A DNA stretch of 48,057 nt. Source: Clostridia bacterium. Lineage in GTDB: Bacteria; Bacillota; Clostridia; Christensenellales; Aristaeellaceae. The translations under genes were made by a program, and so were the position numbers. The notes beneath the pieces are model-generated. The model saw only the letters and a list, made by a program, of their open reading frames with translations. It made no database searches and was not told where the DNA came from. Position 1 is the first letter of the stretch. Every line of letters starts with the position of its first letter. Location: NCBI GenBank assembly GCA_017484085.1, contig JAFUTW010000016.1:1-48057 (forward strand), in the 5' to 3' direction. This document shows, piece after piece, positions 23,607-32,511 of the stretch.

Positions 23607-24152
23607 ATGAAGAACGAATATCTTGAAATCGGCGAGATCGTCCGCCCTCAGGGCATCCGCGGGGAAGTGAAGCTCCGCCAGGAGAGCCAGGATGAGACGC
23701 GGTATGCGCGCCTTAAGACCGTCTGGCTGAAGCAGGGGGACGCCTATGTCCCCCGGAAGGTCCTGCGCGGCAGGGCTTCCGGCGGTTTTGCCTATCTTAC
23801 GCTGGAGGGCGTGGAGTCTCGGGAGGCGGCGGAGGCCCTGCGGGGCACCCGCGTCTACGTGGACAGGGCCAACGCGCTGCAGCTCCCGGAAGGGGAGCAC
23901 TTCATCTGCGATCTCATCGGCCTGCGCGCTGTGACGACGGCGGGCGAGGAGATCGGCGTGCTGAAGGACGTGCTGACAGGCAACCCGATGTGCGACGTCT
24001 ATGCCTTTGCCACGGAAAAGGGCGGTATGATGATGCCGGCGCTGAAGCGCGTCATCCTTTCCGTGGATGTTGAGCGCGGGGAAATGCTGCTGGATGCGGA
24101 CGCGCTGCGCGAGGTCGCCTTCTGGCAGGACCAGGAGACGGAAACGGTGTGA
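23607..24152 (+). CDS. rimM: 16S rRNA processing protein RimM
   Basis: The product has 181 residues: YLEIGEIVRPQGIRGEVKLR at the start (RimM signature), then a PRC-barrel half (FICDLIGLRAVTTAGEEIGV, PMCDVYAF). It aids 30S maturation. There is no clear ribosome binding site, and a TATACT box directly abuts the ATG, probably by chance. The usual next genes trmD and rplS are absent; a secreted protein follows after seven bases. Confidence 0.93.
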   Translation: MKNEYLEIGEIVRPQGIRGEVKLRQESQDETRYARLKTVWLKQGDAYVPRKVLRGRASGGFAYLTLEGVESREAAEALRGTRVYVDRANALQLPEGEHFICDLIGLRAVTTAGEEIGVLKDVLTGNPMCDVYAFATEKGGMMMPALKRVILSVDVERGEMLLDADALREVAFWQDQETETV

Positions 24153-24159
24153 GGCGCTT

Positions 24160-25428
24160 ATGAAGAGAATCATCGCGGCGGCCGGTGCCATGCTGCTTGC
24201 GGCTGCCCTTGCGGCGGCGGAAACGGCAGTGCCCGGCTTTGACGACTTTTCCCCCGCCTTTCGCGGCATCGGCAATCGGATCGCTTCCGGAGAGACCGTT
24301 CTGACGGAGACGAGGCTTACAACTGCGGCGGCTTTTTACATCCGTGATCTGAGCGTGATGCGGGACATCTTCTCCGGGCTTTGCATCCGCACCCGAACGG
24401 GGACGGACGCCGGCGCGCAGATTACGGAATTGGCCCTGCTGGACGGGGAGACCGTTCTGGAGGAAGCGGCGCTTTGCAGCGACGGAGAAGAGCAGCTGCT
24501 CTTTCTGGACGGACAGGTGCTGCATCTGGGACAGGAAACGCTTACCGGCCTTGTGCCGCACGGCATCCCGGACGCGCTGGGCGTGAGGAGAACGGACCGG
24601 CTGCCCGCTCTTCCGGCGGCCTGGCCGGAGCGGTTCGGGCGCCTGCAGCCGGAAGGGCTGTCCGCGCTGCTGGAAGGCGGAAGCATCGGGAGCTTTACCT
24701 GTACCCCGGTTTCATCGGAGGACGGACTGCTGACAGGCTTCGGCTTTTCCGGACAGCTGAATGCCGGCCTGCTGCCGGGCGGCGAAGCGTGGAGCGCGGA
24801 AGGCTCCTTCTCGCGCGGGACGGGAAAGGCGCCGAAGGATACGGCCGAGCTGACGCTGAAAAAGGACGACGACAATGCGCTGACGCTGACCTTCAGCGCA
24901 CAGTACAAGGCGTCGGAGCAAAAAAAGGGCGAGCAGGGCACGCTGACCCGGACGACGCGCGCGCGGCTTTCCGGAAAGCTCGGCGGCTATGCGCTCGACG
25001 CCGTGCTCGAGCTGAAAGAAAAGAACGCCTGGAAGCTGAAGGAAGGCGCGCTGGCGGAGAAGATCACCGTAAGCGCCAAGCTGGACTGGCAGGACAAGAC
25101 GCCGGCGCACAGCACGCTGCGGCTTGGCAACGGTTCTGTCACGATCGATGAGGAACTGGGCGTCTCTTCTTCAGAGGGAGAGGCAAACGCCTGGACGGAT
25201 TCGGTTGCGCTGAAGCTTTATATGAACGGCGAAAAGACGATCGACGGCAAGGCGGAAAGCGCATCCCGGTTTGATGCCGGGCTGCCGGCTTTCCCGGAGG
25301 GGGAAGCTGCGGAGGCGGACGGCACGGCGTTTGCGCAGGCGGTGAGGAATGCCGCAAAGCGTGTCGCCCGCGCGGTATACAGCCGTTTGGGACCCAAATC
25401 GCAAGGGACGATCACAAAAGGGCTTTAA
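24160..25428 (+). CDS. secreted protein of unknown function
   Basis: The product has 422 residues and a clear signal peptide (MKRIIAAAGAMLLAAALAAA). The mature part is rich in beta-strand patterns with alternating charged residues and Thr (LSGKLGGYALDAVLELKEK, EKITVSAKLDWQDKT), which recalls large beta-sheet sandwich or lipid-binding folds, and ends in a short helical tail (AFAQAVRNAAKRVARAVYSR). I recognise no family. It begins 7 bases after rimM, so it is likely co-transcribed with it. Confidence 0.75.
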   Translation: MKRIIAAAGAMLLAAALAAAETAVPGFDDFSPAFRGIGNRIASGETVLTETRLTTAAAFYIRDLSVMRDIFSGLCIRTRTGTDAGAQITELALLDGETVLEEAALCSDGEEQLLFLDGQVLHLGQETLTGLVPHGIPDALGVRRTDRLPALPAAWPERFGRLQPEGLSALLEGGSIGSFTCTPVSSEDGLLTGFGFSGQLNAGLLPGGEAWSAEGSFSRGTGKAPKDTAELTLKKDDDNALTLTFSAQYKASEQKKGEQGTLTRTTRARLSGKLGGYALDAVLELKEKNAWKLKEGALAEKITVSAKLDWQDKTPAHSTLRLGNGSVTIDEELGVSSSEGEANAWTDSVALKLYMNGEKTIDGKAESASRFDAGLPAFPEGEAAEADGTAFAQAVRNAAKRVARAVYSRLGPKSQGTITKGL

Positions 25429-25444
25429 GCCCGGGAGGTAACTG

Positions 25445-27130
25445 ATGAAGCATCTGATGAAGGGATTGGCATGGGCGCTTTGCTTTATGCTGGCGCTCCC
25501 CGCCTTTTCTCTGGCACAGGAAGGAAACTACGAAGCCGGACAGATGACGGCGACCGTCGCGTCCGACAGCTACAGATACGGCCAGCAGATCAACGTGGAT
25601 CTGACCTACGAAACGACGGAAGCCGCAGCAGAGGTCTCCAAGCGCGTGGCGGCGGCAGCTGCGCTGCTGGAGCAGTGCGAGCTCTCCATGTCCTTCTATG
25701 ACGACTACGGGACAGCGCAGATCCACGGCGTGTTCTCGCTGGACGGCGTTGAACTGCTTGACGTGACCGTGCTGCTGCCGCAGGACGGTTCCCTGCAGAT
25801 GCAGACGAACCTGACCGGCAACAGCACGCTGACGCTTCCGGCCGGGGCGCTGACGCGGGGGGGAAGCCTTCAGGATATGTTCTACGGCTCCATCGTGCGC
25901 CGCAAGACGGACGTCAGCCTGACGGAGATGACCGCAACGGAGCGCCTGAAGGCGACCAGCAGCGATGTGCTGATCCTGGTGTTCAACCACCTGCTGGGCT
26001 GGACGAGCTACCAGCAGATGGAGCGCGAGGAGACGCTGTACGTCTTTGACGATACGCACTTTGACGCGACCGAGACGCGCGACGCTGTGGAGCAGCGGAT
26101 GATCGGCACCGTGTACGCGAGCGAGTTCACCGAGCTGCTGTGGAACATCACCGCCACCATCGATGCGGAGATGGGCGACTTCCAGCAGGCGCTGGCCGAT
26201 GTGCTGGCCGAGCGGGGCGTGACCCGCCTGCAGGTGCGCCATCTGGTGGATCAGCTGTTTACCAAGGAGACCATCGATCCCGCGACGGATTACGTGCAGC
26301 CGACCCACGCCATCCCGGACGACGGCGCGCTGTGCACCTACAACGACATTTCCTACTTCTTCAAAAAGCTGGTCAAGTGCACGGACTCCATGTGGGAGAA
26401 CTGCACGGAGGAGACGCTGTCCCTCATCGTCAGCTATGATGAAAACGGGCGCATGGTGGGCTTTGACGCGGTGCTGCCCAAGTTTACGCAGGATCTGCCC
26501 TATGAAGGCAATTATTCCTGGTCCCTCGTGCACGACGAAAACGGGCAGGAAAAGCAGACGATCCACGGCGAGCTGGAGCTCTTCAACGACAACCGGCTGA
26601 TGGGCGATGCGGTCCTCGTGCTGGGCAAGGATATCGAAGGCGTGTGCGAGAGCAGCGTGCAAGGCCATCTGGATCTGGTGAACCGGGCAGACGGACAGCA
26701 GACGAGCACCGGACTGGGTGTCGCGGGCAGCCTGACCTCCACCCTGACGCAGGACGGGACGACGGAAGGGGAAGCCGTGGAAGGCGCCCTGGTCCTGAGC
26801 CTGCGGCAGAACGGCGAGGAGAACGATGCGCTCTCCGTGACGCTGGACTCTCAGACCAAGACGGAGGACGGCGTCACCTTCACCCTCGACGCGGATATCG
26901 GCATCGAGGCGGCCGGTCTCTTGCCGGTGCGCACCAACCTGAATATCACGACGAGCGATCCGGAGGAGCTGAATTTCGCAGGCGGGCAGGCGATCGACCT
27001 GACGAACCTGAGCGAGGAGAATATCGAAACGCTGATCAGCACGGTGAAAAAGCAGGGCGCAGCCCTTCTGCCGCAGATGATGCTGCATCCGTCCGTTCTT
27101 TCGAACCTCACCCGGCTGGTGTCAGACTGA
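25445..27130 (+). CDS. secreted protein of unknown function, related in layout to the previous one
   Basis: The product has 561 residues, with a signal peptide (MKGLAWALCFMLALPAFSLA). The start has GGAGGT five bases upstream. Like its neighbour it has a mature body with repeated beta motifs (NVDLTYETTEAAAEV, ALVLSLRQNGEENDALSVTL, FTLDADIGIEAAGLLPVRT) and a helical C-terminal tail (LISTVKKQGAALLPQMMLHP). The two share layout rather than clear identity, so they may be distant paralogues. It may be a surface or periplasm-facing protein, but the function is unknown. Confidence 0.75.
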   Translation: MKHLMKGLAWALCFMLALPAFSLAQEGNYEAGQMTATVASDSYRYGQQINVDLTYETTEAAAEVSKRVAAAAALLEQCELSMSFYDDYGTAQIHGVFSLDGVELLDVTVLLPQDGSLQMQTNLTGNSTLTLPAGALTRGGSLQDMFYGSIVRRKTDVSLTEMTATERLKATSSDVLILVFNHLLGWTSYQQMEREETLYVFDDTHFDATETRDAVEQRMIGTVYASEFTELLWNITATIDAEMGDFQQALADVLAERGVTRLQVRHLVDQLFTKETIDPATDYVQPTHAIPDDGALCTYNDISYFFKKLVKCTDSMWENCTEETLSLIVSYDENGRMVGFDAVLPKFTQDLPYEGNYSWSLVHDENGQEKQTIHGELELFNDNRLMGDAVLVLGKDIEGVCESSVQGHLDLVNRADGQQTSTGLGVAGSLTSTLTQDGTTEGEAVEGALVLSLRQNGEENDALSVTLDSQTKTEDGVTFTLDADIGIEAAGLLPVRTNLNITTSDPEELNFAGGQAIDLTNLSEENIETLISTVKKQGAALLPQMMLHPSVLSNLTRLVSD

Positions 27131-27158
27131 TCCGGGTACAATTCGGCAAGTCATACAG

Positions 27159-27192
27159 CAGCGCCGGGCCTTGTGGCCCGGCGCTGATCTTT
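27159..27192. terminator. terminator between convergent genes
   Basis: A perfect 12-bp stem, CAGCGCCGGGCC with GGCCCGGCGCTG, has a TTGT loop and is followed by ATCTTTA. It ends the secreted-protein gene and may serve the ggt-like gene from the other side. Confidence 0.85.
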
Positions 27193-27204
27193 ATCTGATC
27201 TATA

Positions 27205-28833
27205 TCAATAGCAGGCGATGCAGCTGTCGGTGCGGGATTCCGTGCCGCCGACCAGAACGCCGTTGGGCAGCCGTATGATCATCTGACCGCGCCCGAAGCT
27301 GGGGGTATTCAGATCCACGCGGATGCGGTGTCCCCTGCGGCTGAGCGCGCGGGCCATCTGGCTGTCAAAGCGGGTTTCCACCGTGACGCTGTTGTCCCGC
27401 ATCCACTGCCACCTCGGGGCGTCCAGCGCCTGCTGGGGATCCATGCCGAAGTCGACGGTGTTCATGACGACCTGAAGGTGGCCCTGGGGCTGCATGTACC
27501 CGCCCATGACGCCGAAGGGCCCGACGGGAAGGCCGTCCTTCATGAGGAAGCCGGGGATGATGGTGTGGTAGGTGCGCTTGCCCGGCATAAGGCAGTTGGC
27601 GGCGGAGGGATCCAGAGAAAAGTCTGCGCCGCGGTTCTGCAGGGAGATGCCGGTGCCTTCCACCACGATGCCGGAACCGAAGCCCATGTAGTTGGACTGG
27701 ATATAGGAGACCATGTTGCCCTCCGCGTCGGCGCAGCAGAGGTAGACGGTGCCGCTGGCAGGCGGGACGTCGTGGCTCCAGATCCTGGCCCTGTCCGTCA
27801 TCTCCCGCGCGCGCCGGGCGCCGTAGGCGGGATCGAGCAGGGAATGGTAGTCGATCTCCATCTTCCCCGGATCGGTGACATAACGGAAAGCGTCGGCAAA
27901 GGCCATCTTGATGGCTTCCAGCTGGCGGTGGTAGGTCTCCGGGTTCTCCTTTTCGGGGAAGCTGAATTCCTTCAGGATGTTGAGCGCCATCAGCGCCACG
28001 ATGCCCTGACCGTTTGGCGGGATCTCGCACACCTCCCAGCCGCGGTAGGCGACGCGGATCGGTTCCACCCATTTGGCCGTGTAGGCGGCCAGATCCTCAT
28101 AGCGCAGATACCCGCCGTACTTCCGGCTCTCCTGGTCGATCCGTTTGGCCAGGCTGCCGGTATAGAAGGCTTCCGCATTCGTTTCGCCGATAGCTTCCAG
28201 CGTGTCCGCATGGTCGGGCAGCCGGACGATGTCGCCGGCCTCCGGCGTATGCCCGTCCGGGGCGAAAACGCGGAACAGCTCCCGGAAGGCCGGGCCGTCC
28301 AGGATCGCGCGGTAGCGCTCGAAATCCGTCCGCCAGATCCCGGCGATGTTGGGGGAGCAGGGATATCCTTCCCGGGCGTAACGGACCGCGGGCGCCAGGT
28401 TGCGGGAGAGGGGCAGGCGGCCGAAACGCGCCGTCAGTTCCGCCCAGGCCTTGGGCGCGCCGGGAACCGTGACGGGCGCCCAGCCCAGCGCAGGCATTTT
28501 CCCGGCCTGGACGAGGCCGTCCTCCCGGATGCGCTCTATGCTGGCCAGCTGCGGCGCTGGACCGCTGGAGTTGAGCCCGAAGAGGCGGTGCTCCCGCGCT
28601 GACCAGACGAGTGCGAAGGCATCGGAGCCGATGCCGTTGGAGATGGGTTCTGTAACGGTAAGAGCCGCGGCCGCGGCGACGGCGGCGTCCACGGCATTCC
28701 CGCCGCTGCGGAGCACCTCCAGACCGGCTGCGGCCGCCTGCGGGCACGAGCAGTTGACCATCCCTCCGGATGCGTACAGGGGGAAGCGCTGGGAGGGGTA
28801 CGTTTGCCGGAGGGGATCAAAGGTCGTCTTCAT
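27205..28833 (-). CDS. gamma-glutamyltransferase (cytosolic YwrD-like)
   Basis: The product has 542 residues with no signal peptide, so it is probably cytosolic (unlike secreted Ggt). Family motifs: VLRSGGNAVDAAVAAAAAL, the nucleophilic Thr in SGTVYLCCADAEGNMV (Thr that becomes the N-terminus of the small subunit after self-cleavage, aligned by the downstream D-x-x-G-N), GFGSGIVVEGTGI and MGGYMQPQGH. It hydrolyses gamma-glutamyl bonds such as those of glutathione or gamma-glutamyl dipeptides. Complete, of normal length. Confidence 0.9.
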   Translation of the reverse strand: MKTTFDPLRQTYPSQRFPLYASGGMVNCSCPQAAAAGLEVLRSGGNAVDAAVAAAAALTVTEPISNGIGSDAFALVWSAREHRLFGLNSSGPAPQLASIERIREDGLVQAGKMPALGWAPVTVPGAPKAWAELTARFGRLPLSRNLAPAVRYAREGYPCSPNIAGIWRTDFERYRAILDGPAFRELFRVFAPDGHTPEAGDIVRLPDHADTLEAIGETNAEAFYTGSLAKRIDQESRKYGGYLRYEDLAAYTAKWVEPIRVAYRGWEVCEIPPNGQGIVALMALNILKEFSFPEKENPETYHRQLEAIKMAFADAFRYVTDPGKMEIDYHSLLDPAYGARRAREMTDRARIWSHDVPPASGTVYLCCADAEGNMVSYIQSNYMGFGSGIVVEGTGISLQNRGADFSLDPSAANCLMPGKRTYHTIIPGFLMKDGLPVGPFGVMGGYMQPQGHLQVVMNTVDFGMDPQQALDAPRWQWMRDNSVTVETRFDSQMARALSRRGHRIRVDLNTPSFGRGQMIIRLPNGVLVGGTESRTDSCIACY

Positions 28834-28923
28834 GGCAGTATCCTTTCTTGCAGGCCCTTCGGGGCGGTGACGGGCGCGGCGGTTCGGCGCACTTGTGAAA
28901 AGCCGGTTCCGCGCCTATAATAC

Positions 28924-28942
28924 AAAAGCCGGGAACCCGGCT
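28924..28942 (-). terminator. terminator of the acetyltransferase gene
   Basis: On the minus strand AGCCGG GTTC CCGGCT is followed by TTTTGTA. It is 24 bases past the stop at 28966. Confidence 0.65.
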
Positions 28943-28965
28943 GCACCACTGTAGCGTGCGGGCTC

Positions 28966-29448
28966 TTACAGCAGGTGGTAATAGGGGCAGATGTTCTCGT
29001 AACGGCCGTCGGGCATCCTGAAGCCGCCGGGAATCGTGCCCAGCTGCTGGAAGCCCAGGCGGGCATACAGGTGACGGGCGTGGGTGTTGCTCTCCACGAC
29101 GGCGTTGAACTGCAGGATCTTAAAGCCCAGCTGCTTTGCCGTGGCCAGGCAGTGGAGGACCAGCTGCTCGCCGATATGCCGCCCGCGCGCGGAGGACGCG
29201 ACCGCGTAGCTGGCGTTGCAGATGTGCCTGCAGCGGCCGATGTTATTGGGGTGGAGGATGTAGAGCCCCAGTACCTGTCCGTCCTCTTCGGCGACGCCCG
29301 TATAGCTCTGCTCCGCAAAAAAAGCCGCTCCGCTTTCCCTGTCCAGATAGTCCTCCTGCGGGAAGGCGACGCCGTCGCGGACGACCTCGTTCCAGATCGA
29401 AACGAGCGCATCCGTGTCCTGCGGGGTATAGGCTCTGACGATGATCAT
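28966..29448 (-). CDS. GNAT-family N-acetyltransferase
   Basis: The product has 160 residues. GNAT features: IVRAYTPQDTDALVSIWNEV (N-terminal strand-helix), VASSARGRHIGEQLV (acetyl-CoA pyrophosphate loop, R-G-x-G-like RGRHIG) and LQFNAVVESNTHARHLYARLGF. It resembles phosphinothricin-type acetyltransferases with a FAEQSYTGVAEEDG segment. The substrate is unknown. GGGAGGG lies before the ATG. Confidence 0.88.
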   Translation of the reverse strand: MIIVRAYTPQDTDALVSIWNEVVRDGVAFPQEDYLDRESGAAFFAEQSYTGVAEEDGQVLGLYILHPNNIGRCRHICNASYAVASSARGRHIGEQLVLHCLATAKQLGFKILQFNAVVESNTHARHLYARLGFQQLGTIPGGFRMPDGRYENICPYYHLL

Positions 29449-29586
29449 GAAGAATCCCTCCCGGTACCGGCCGGCGGCAGGCCCTCATGCCGCGCGGAAC
29501 GGAAACTGTAACTGACCTGATTATTCTGCACCAAATCCGCTGAAAAGTAAAGCGCCGTGACAGGCGCGCTGAAAGGGTGTTTCACA

Positions 29587-30885
29587 ATGTCCGCAAGAGT
29601 CCTGATCCTGGCGGTGGAAGGCTGCGGCCTCCTCTGGCGTCTGGTCAAAATGCGCCTGGCCGATCTGCAGCGCAGGCAGCCGCTGCCGCCCGAGGTGGCG
29701 GATGTGTATGACGCCGCCCGTTACCGCAAGTACCTTGATTACGTTGCCGACAACCGCAGGGCGGCCCTCGTCTTCGGCTGCATCCGCCTGCTGCTCACGG
29801 CCCTGCTGTGGCTCTCCGGCCTGTTTGCCGCGCTGGAGGGTGCGCTCGGCGGGAATCCGTATCTCACCTATCTGGCCGCCTGCGGGATCTTTCTCGCCGC
29901 GGAGACGGCGGTGGACATTGCCGCCGGTTACTACGACACCTTCCATATCGAGGAGAAGTACGGGCTGAACCGCCAGAGCAAAAAGGGCTTTGCGAAGGAT
30001 ACGGCGCTGGATCTCCTGCTGGAGGTCTTCCTCATGGGCGGCCTGGGGCTGCTGCTCGTCTTCATCGGCGAGCATATGGCCGTTTGGACGAAGGGCTTTT
30101 CCGTCGGGCCCGCTGCCGCGCTGCTGATCACCGCAGCCATCACGGCTGTCATTTCGCTGTTTGCCCTGTTATCGGCCCTTCTCTCGCTGTGGGTCTTCAA
30201 AAAGCAGTACACCTTCACCCCGATGCCGGAGGGCGAGCTGCGCACGAAGATCATGGCGCTGCAGGAGGGTTCGAAAAAGAAAGTCCGCCTCATCTACGTT
30301 TACGACGAGTCGAAGAAATCGACCACGAAAAACGCTTTTCTGCTGAAGCTGCTGTGGCACAGGGAATTCGGCATAGCGGACAATTTCATCAATGAAAACG
30401 CCGAGGAGGAGCTGCTGGCCGTCCTCAGCCATGAGATCGGCCATCTGAAGCATAAAAAGAATCTCCTCAACTATGCGGGGTATGCTCTCGTGGCGCTCGT
30501 GTTTGCCGCGGTGGCGTGGCTGATTTGGCAGCCTTCGCCGATCCTGCGGATGAACGCATGGGTCCGCGCGTCCTTTTCGCTGACCGCGAACAATTACTAT
30601 GCACTGCTGGGCACCCTGTCCGCGCTGCTGACGCCCCTCCTCCGGATCACGGGAACGTTTGGCCGGTACCGCTCCCGTCAGGAGGAACACGAGGCGGACA
30701 GGGAGGCCGTGCGCAACGGGTACGGCGAGGCGCTGATCGGTACCTTCAAGAAGCTGAGCAGCGACGAACTGGTGAACGTGAACCCGCATCCTGTCATCGA
30801 ATTCATGGAATACGATCATCCGGGCATGGCGCAGCGCATCCGCGCGATCCGTCAGGCGGAAAAGGCCCTGTCAGCCCGGGAATGA
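29587..30885 (+). CDS. M48-family integral membrane zinc metalloprotease (Ste24-like)
   Basis: The product has 432 residues and starts at the ATG at 29587, with AAAGGGTG eight bases upstream. There are several membrane segments in the first 210 residues and around 290-325. The zinc motif HEIGHLKH lies near residue 283 and the third ligand in EEHEADREAV near 370, as in Ste24/HtpX proteases. FHIEEKYGLNRQSKKGF is a Ste24 motif. It likely takes part in membrane-protein quality control. Confidence 0.92.
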   Translation: MSARVLILAVEGCGLLWRLVKMRLADLQRRQPLPPEVADVYDAARYRKYLDYVADNRRAALVFGCIRLLLTALLWLSGLFAALEGALGGNPYLTYLAACGIFLAAETAVDIAAGYYDTFHIEEKYGLNRQSKKGFAKDTALDLLLEVFLMGGLGLLLVFIGEHMAVWTKGFSVGPAAALLITAAITAVISLFALLSALLSLWVFKKQYTFTPMPEGELRTKIMALQEGSKKKVRLIYVYDESKKSTTKNAFLLKLLWHREFGIADNFINENAEEELLAVLSHEIGHLKHKKNLLNYAGYALVALVFAAVAWLIWQPSPILRMNAWVRASFSLTANNYYALLGTLSALLTPLLRITGTFGRYRSRQEEHEADREAVRNGYGEALIGTFKKLSSDELVNVNPHPVIEFMEYDHPGMAQRIRAIRQAEKALSARE

Positions 30886-30896
30886 GCGCATATAAA

Positions 30897-30926
30897 CGGC
30901 GGGCACTCCCGAAGGAGGCCCGCCGC
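30897..30926. terminator. stem-loop between convergent genes
   Basis: CGGCGGGC pairs with GCCCGCCG, with an inner CTCC/GGAG helix. There is no T run on the plus strand, so it may mainly serve the symporter gene on the minus strand. Confidence 0.6.
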
Positions 30927-30938
30927 TTGCAGCCGTTA

Positions 30939-32396
30939 TCAGATTTTTTGATTCGAAGCCACCAGGTCAAACAGGTCCGTCACGTCCTTGTCCGGGGCTT
31001 TGCCCAGCAGGGAAACGGCCAGCGCCGCGATCAGCCCGCAGGCAAAGCCGGGGATGATCTCATAGAGGCCGGTGCCGCTGAGGAAGATGAGCCAGAGGAT
31101 ATCGACAGCCGCGCCCGCGACGATGCCGGCCAGCGCGCCGTTGAAGGTAAGCCGCCGCCAGAAGAGGCTGAGCAGGATGACCGGGCCGAAGGACGCGCCG
31201 AACACGCCCCAGGCGTTTTCTACCAGATTCATGATGGTGCCGCTTGCCGGGTTGGACGCTATGAGCAGCGCCACGACGGCGATGCACAGCACCACGATTC
31301 GGCTGACCCAGAGCATCTCCCGGTCGCCGGATTTCCCTTTGCGCAGGATGGGCTTGTATACGTCGCTGGCGAACGCGGAGGCGCTGGCGAGCAGCTGGCT
31401 GTCGGCGGTGGACATGCTGGCCGCGAGGATGGCCGAGAGCAGCACGCCGCTGATGAGGGGCGGGAAGATCCTGCGCACCATCTGGATGAACACGGTCGAG
31501 GTGTCGCTGATTTCGCCCAGGAACAGCCGGGCGACCAGCGCGGAGCCGACGGAGAAGCCGAGGATGAGCAGCGTCCAGACGATGCCGATGCCGGCGCTCT
31601 TTTTGATGTCCTCATCCGAGCGCACCGACATGAAGCGGATGATAATGTGCGGCATGCCGAAGTAGCCGAGCCCCCAGCCCAGGCCGGAGGCGATATCCTG
31701 CCAGCTTGTGAACAGCTTCCAGTAGGCGGGACCCACCTCGCCCAGCGTGGAGGTGCCCTGGCCGCTTCTCACCAGCATCAGGGCGAAGATGGGGGCGATG
31801 AGCAGCGCGCCCAGCATCAGCAGGCCCTGAAAGAAGTCCGTCCAGCACACGGCGGAGAAGCCGCCCAGGAAGGTGTAGCTGATGATGATGACCGCCGCGA
31901 GGTACATGGCCGCCCGGGCATCGATGCCCGCCACGGTGTGGAACAGCGTGCCGCAGGCTTTGATGCTGCTGGCGGCGTAAATGGTGTAGGCCACCAGGAA
32001 GATGACGGCGCAGACCACCTGCATCGCGCGGTTGTCCGTCAAAAAACGGTTGGTGAGAAACTGGGGGATGGTGATGCTGTCCCTGGCCGCGATAGAATAG
32101 CGGCGCAGGCGGGATGCCTCAAAGATCCAGCTGAGCGCATAGCCGATCGCCAGGCCGATGGCGATCCAGGTCTGCCCGACGCCCAGGGCGTACACGGAGG
32201 CGGGGAGGCCCATCAGCACCCAGGCGCTCATGTCCGAGGCGCCGGCGCTGAGCGCCGATACCCACGGGCCCATCTTTCGCCCGCCCAGGAAGTAATCCTT
32301 TTCGCCGCCGCTCCGGCTGCGCAGGAAGAAGTAAAAGCCGATGCCCACCATGAAGACCAGATACACGATGAAGACGATCATTTCGGTATTGCCCAT
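30939..32396 (-). CDS. sodium:solute symporter (PutP-like, SSS family)
   Basis: The product has 485 residues with 12-13 membrane segments and starts at the ATG at 32396 (AAGGAGG five bases upstream). PutP-like features are present: GGRKMGPWVSALSAGASDMS, LMGLPASVYALGVGQTWIAI and SMSTADSQLLASASAFASD. It probably imports proline or a related amino or organic acid with Na+. Its promoter faces and overlaps that of the divergent LysR gene. Confidence 0.92.
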   Translation of the reverse strand: MGNTEMIVFIVYLVFMVGIGFYFFLRSRSGGEKDYFLGGRKMGPWVSALSAGASDMSAWVLMGLPASVYALGVGQTWIAIGLAIGYALSWIFEASRLRRYSIAARDSITIPQFLTNRFLTDNRAMQVVCAVIFLVAYTIYAASSIKACGTLFHTVAGIDARAAMYLAAVIIISYTFLGGFSAVCWTDFFQGLLMLGALLIAPIFALMLVRSGQGTSTLGEVGPAYWKLFTSWQDIASGLGWGLGYFGMPHIIIRFMSVRSDEDIKKSAGIGIVWTLLILGFSVGSALVARLFLGEISDTSTVFIQMVRRIFPPLISGVLLSAILAASMSTADSQLLASASAFASDVYKPILRKGKSGDREMLWVSRIVVLCIAVVALLIASNPASGTIMNLVENAWGVFGASFGPVILLSLFWRRLTFNGALAGIVAGAAVDILWLIFLSGTGLYEIIPGFACGLIAALAVSLLGKAPDKDVTDLFDLVASNQKI

Positions 32397-32443
32397 GGGA
32401 ACCTCCTTCATAAAACATGAATATCTTTTATGGAAATCATCGA

Positions 32444-32472
32444 TTGACTTCATATATGTGTGGCATTATACT
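32444..32472 (+). promoter_or_regulatory. promoter of the LysR-type gene
   Basis: TTGACT, a 17-base spacer and TATACT lie 39 bases before the LysR start codon. The -10 box overlaps the -10 box of the opposite promoter. Confidence 0.8.
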
Positions 32473-32493
32473 TTAAACAGAAGTGAAATGCAA
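32465..32493 (-). promoter_or_regulatory. promoter of the symporter gene
   Basis: On the minus strand TTGCAT (32493-32488), a 17-base spacer and TATAAT (32470-32465) form a good sigma-A promoter. The two divergent -10 boxes share four bases, so the promoters exclude each other unless a regulator intervenes. Confidence 0.7.
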
Positions 32494-32511
32494 GAAGTGA
32501 GGCAAAATTAA

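Noticed and set aside
25412-27088. Long minus-strand frame opposite the second secreted protein
   Set aside because: Same cause: a codon-phase shadow, with His/Gln-rich sequence. The plus frame has a signal peptide and a ribosome binding site.
30516-32420. 634-residue plus-strand frame over the protease and symporter genes
   Set aside because: It overlaps two clear genes with strong family motifs and has biased, domain-free sequence.
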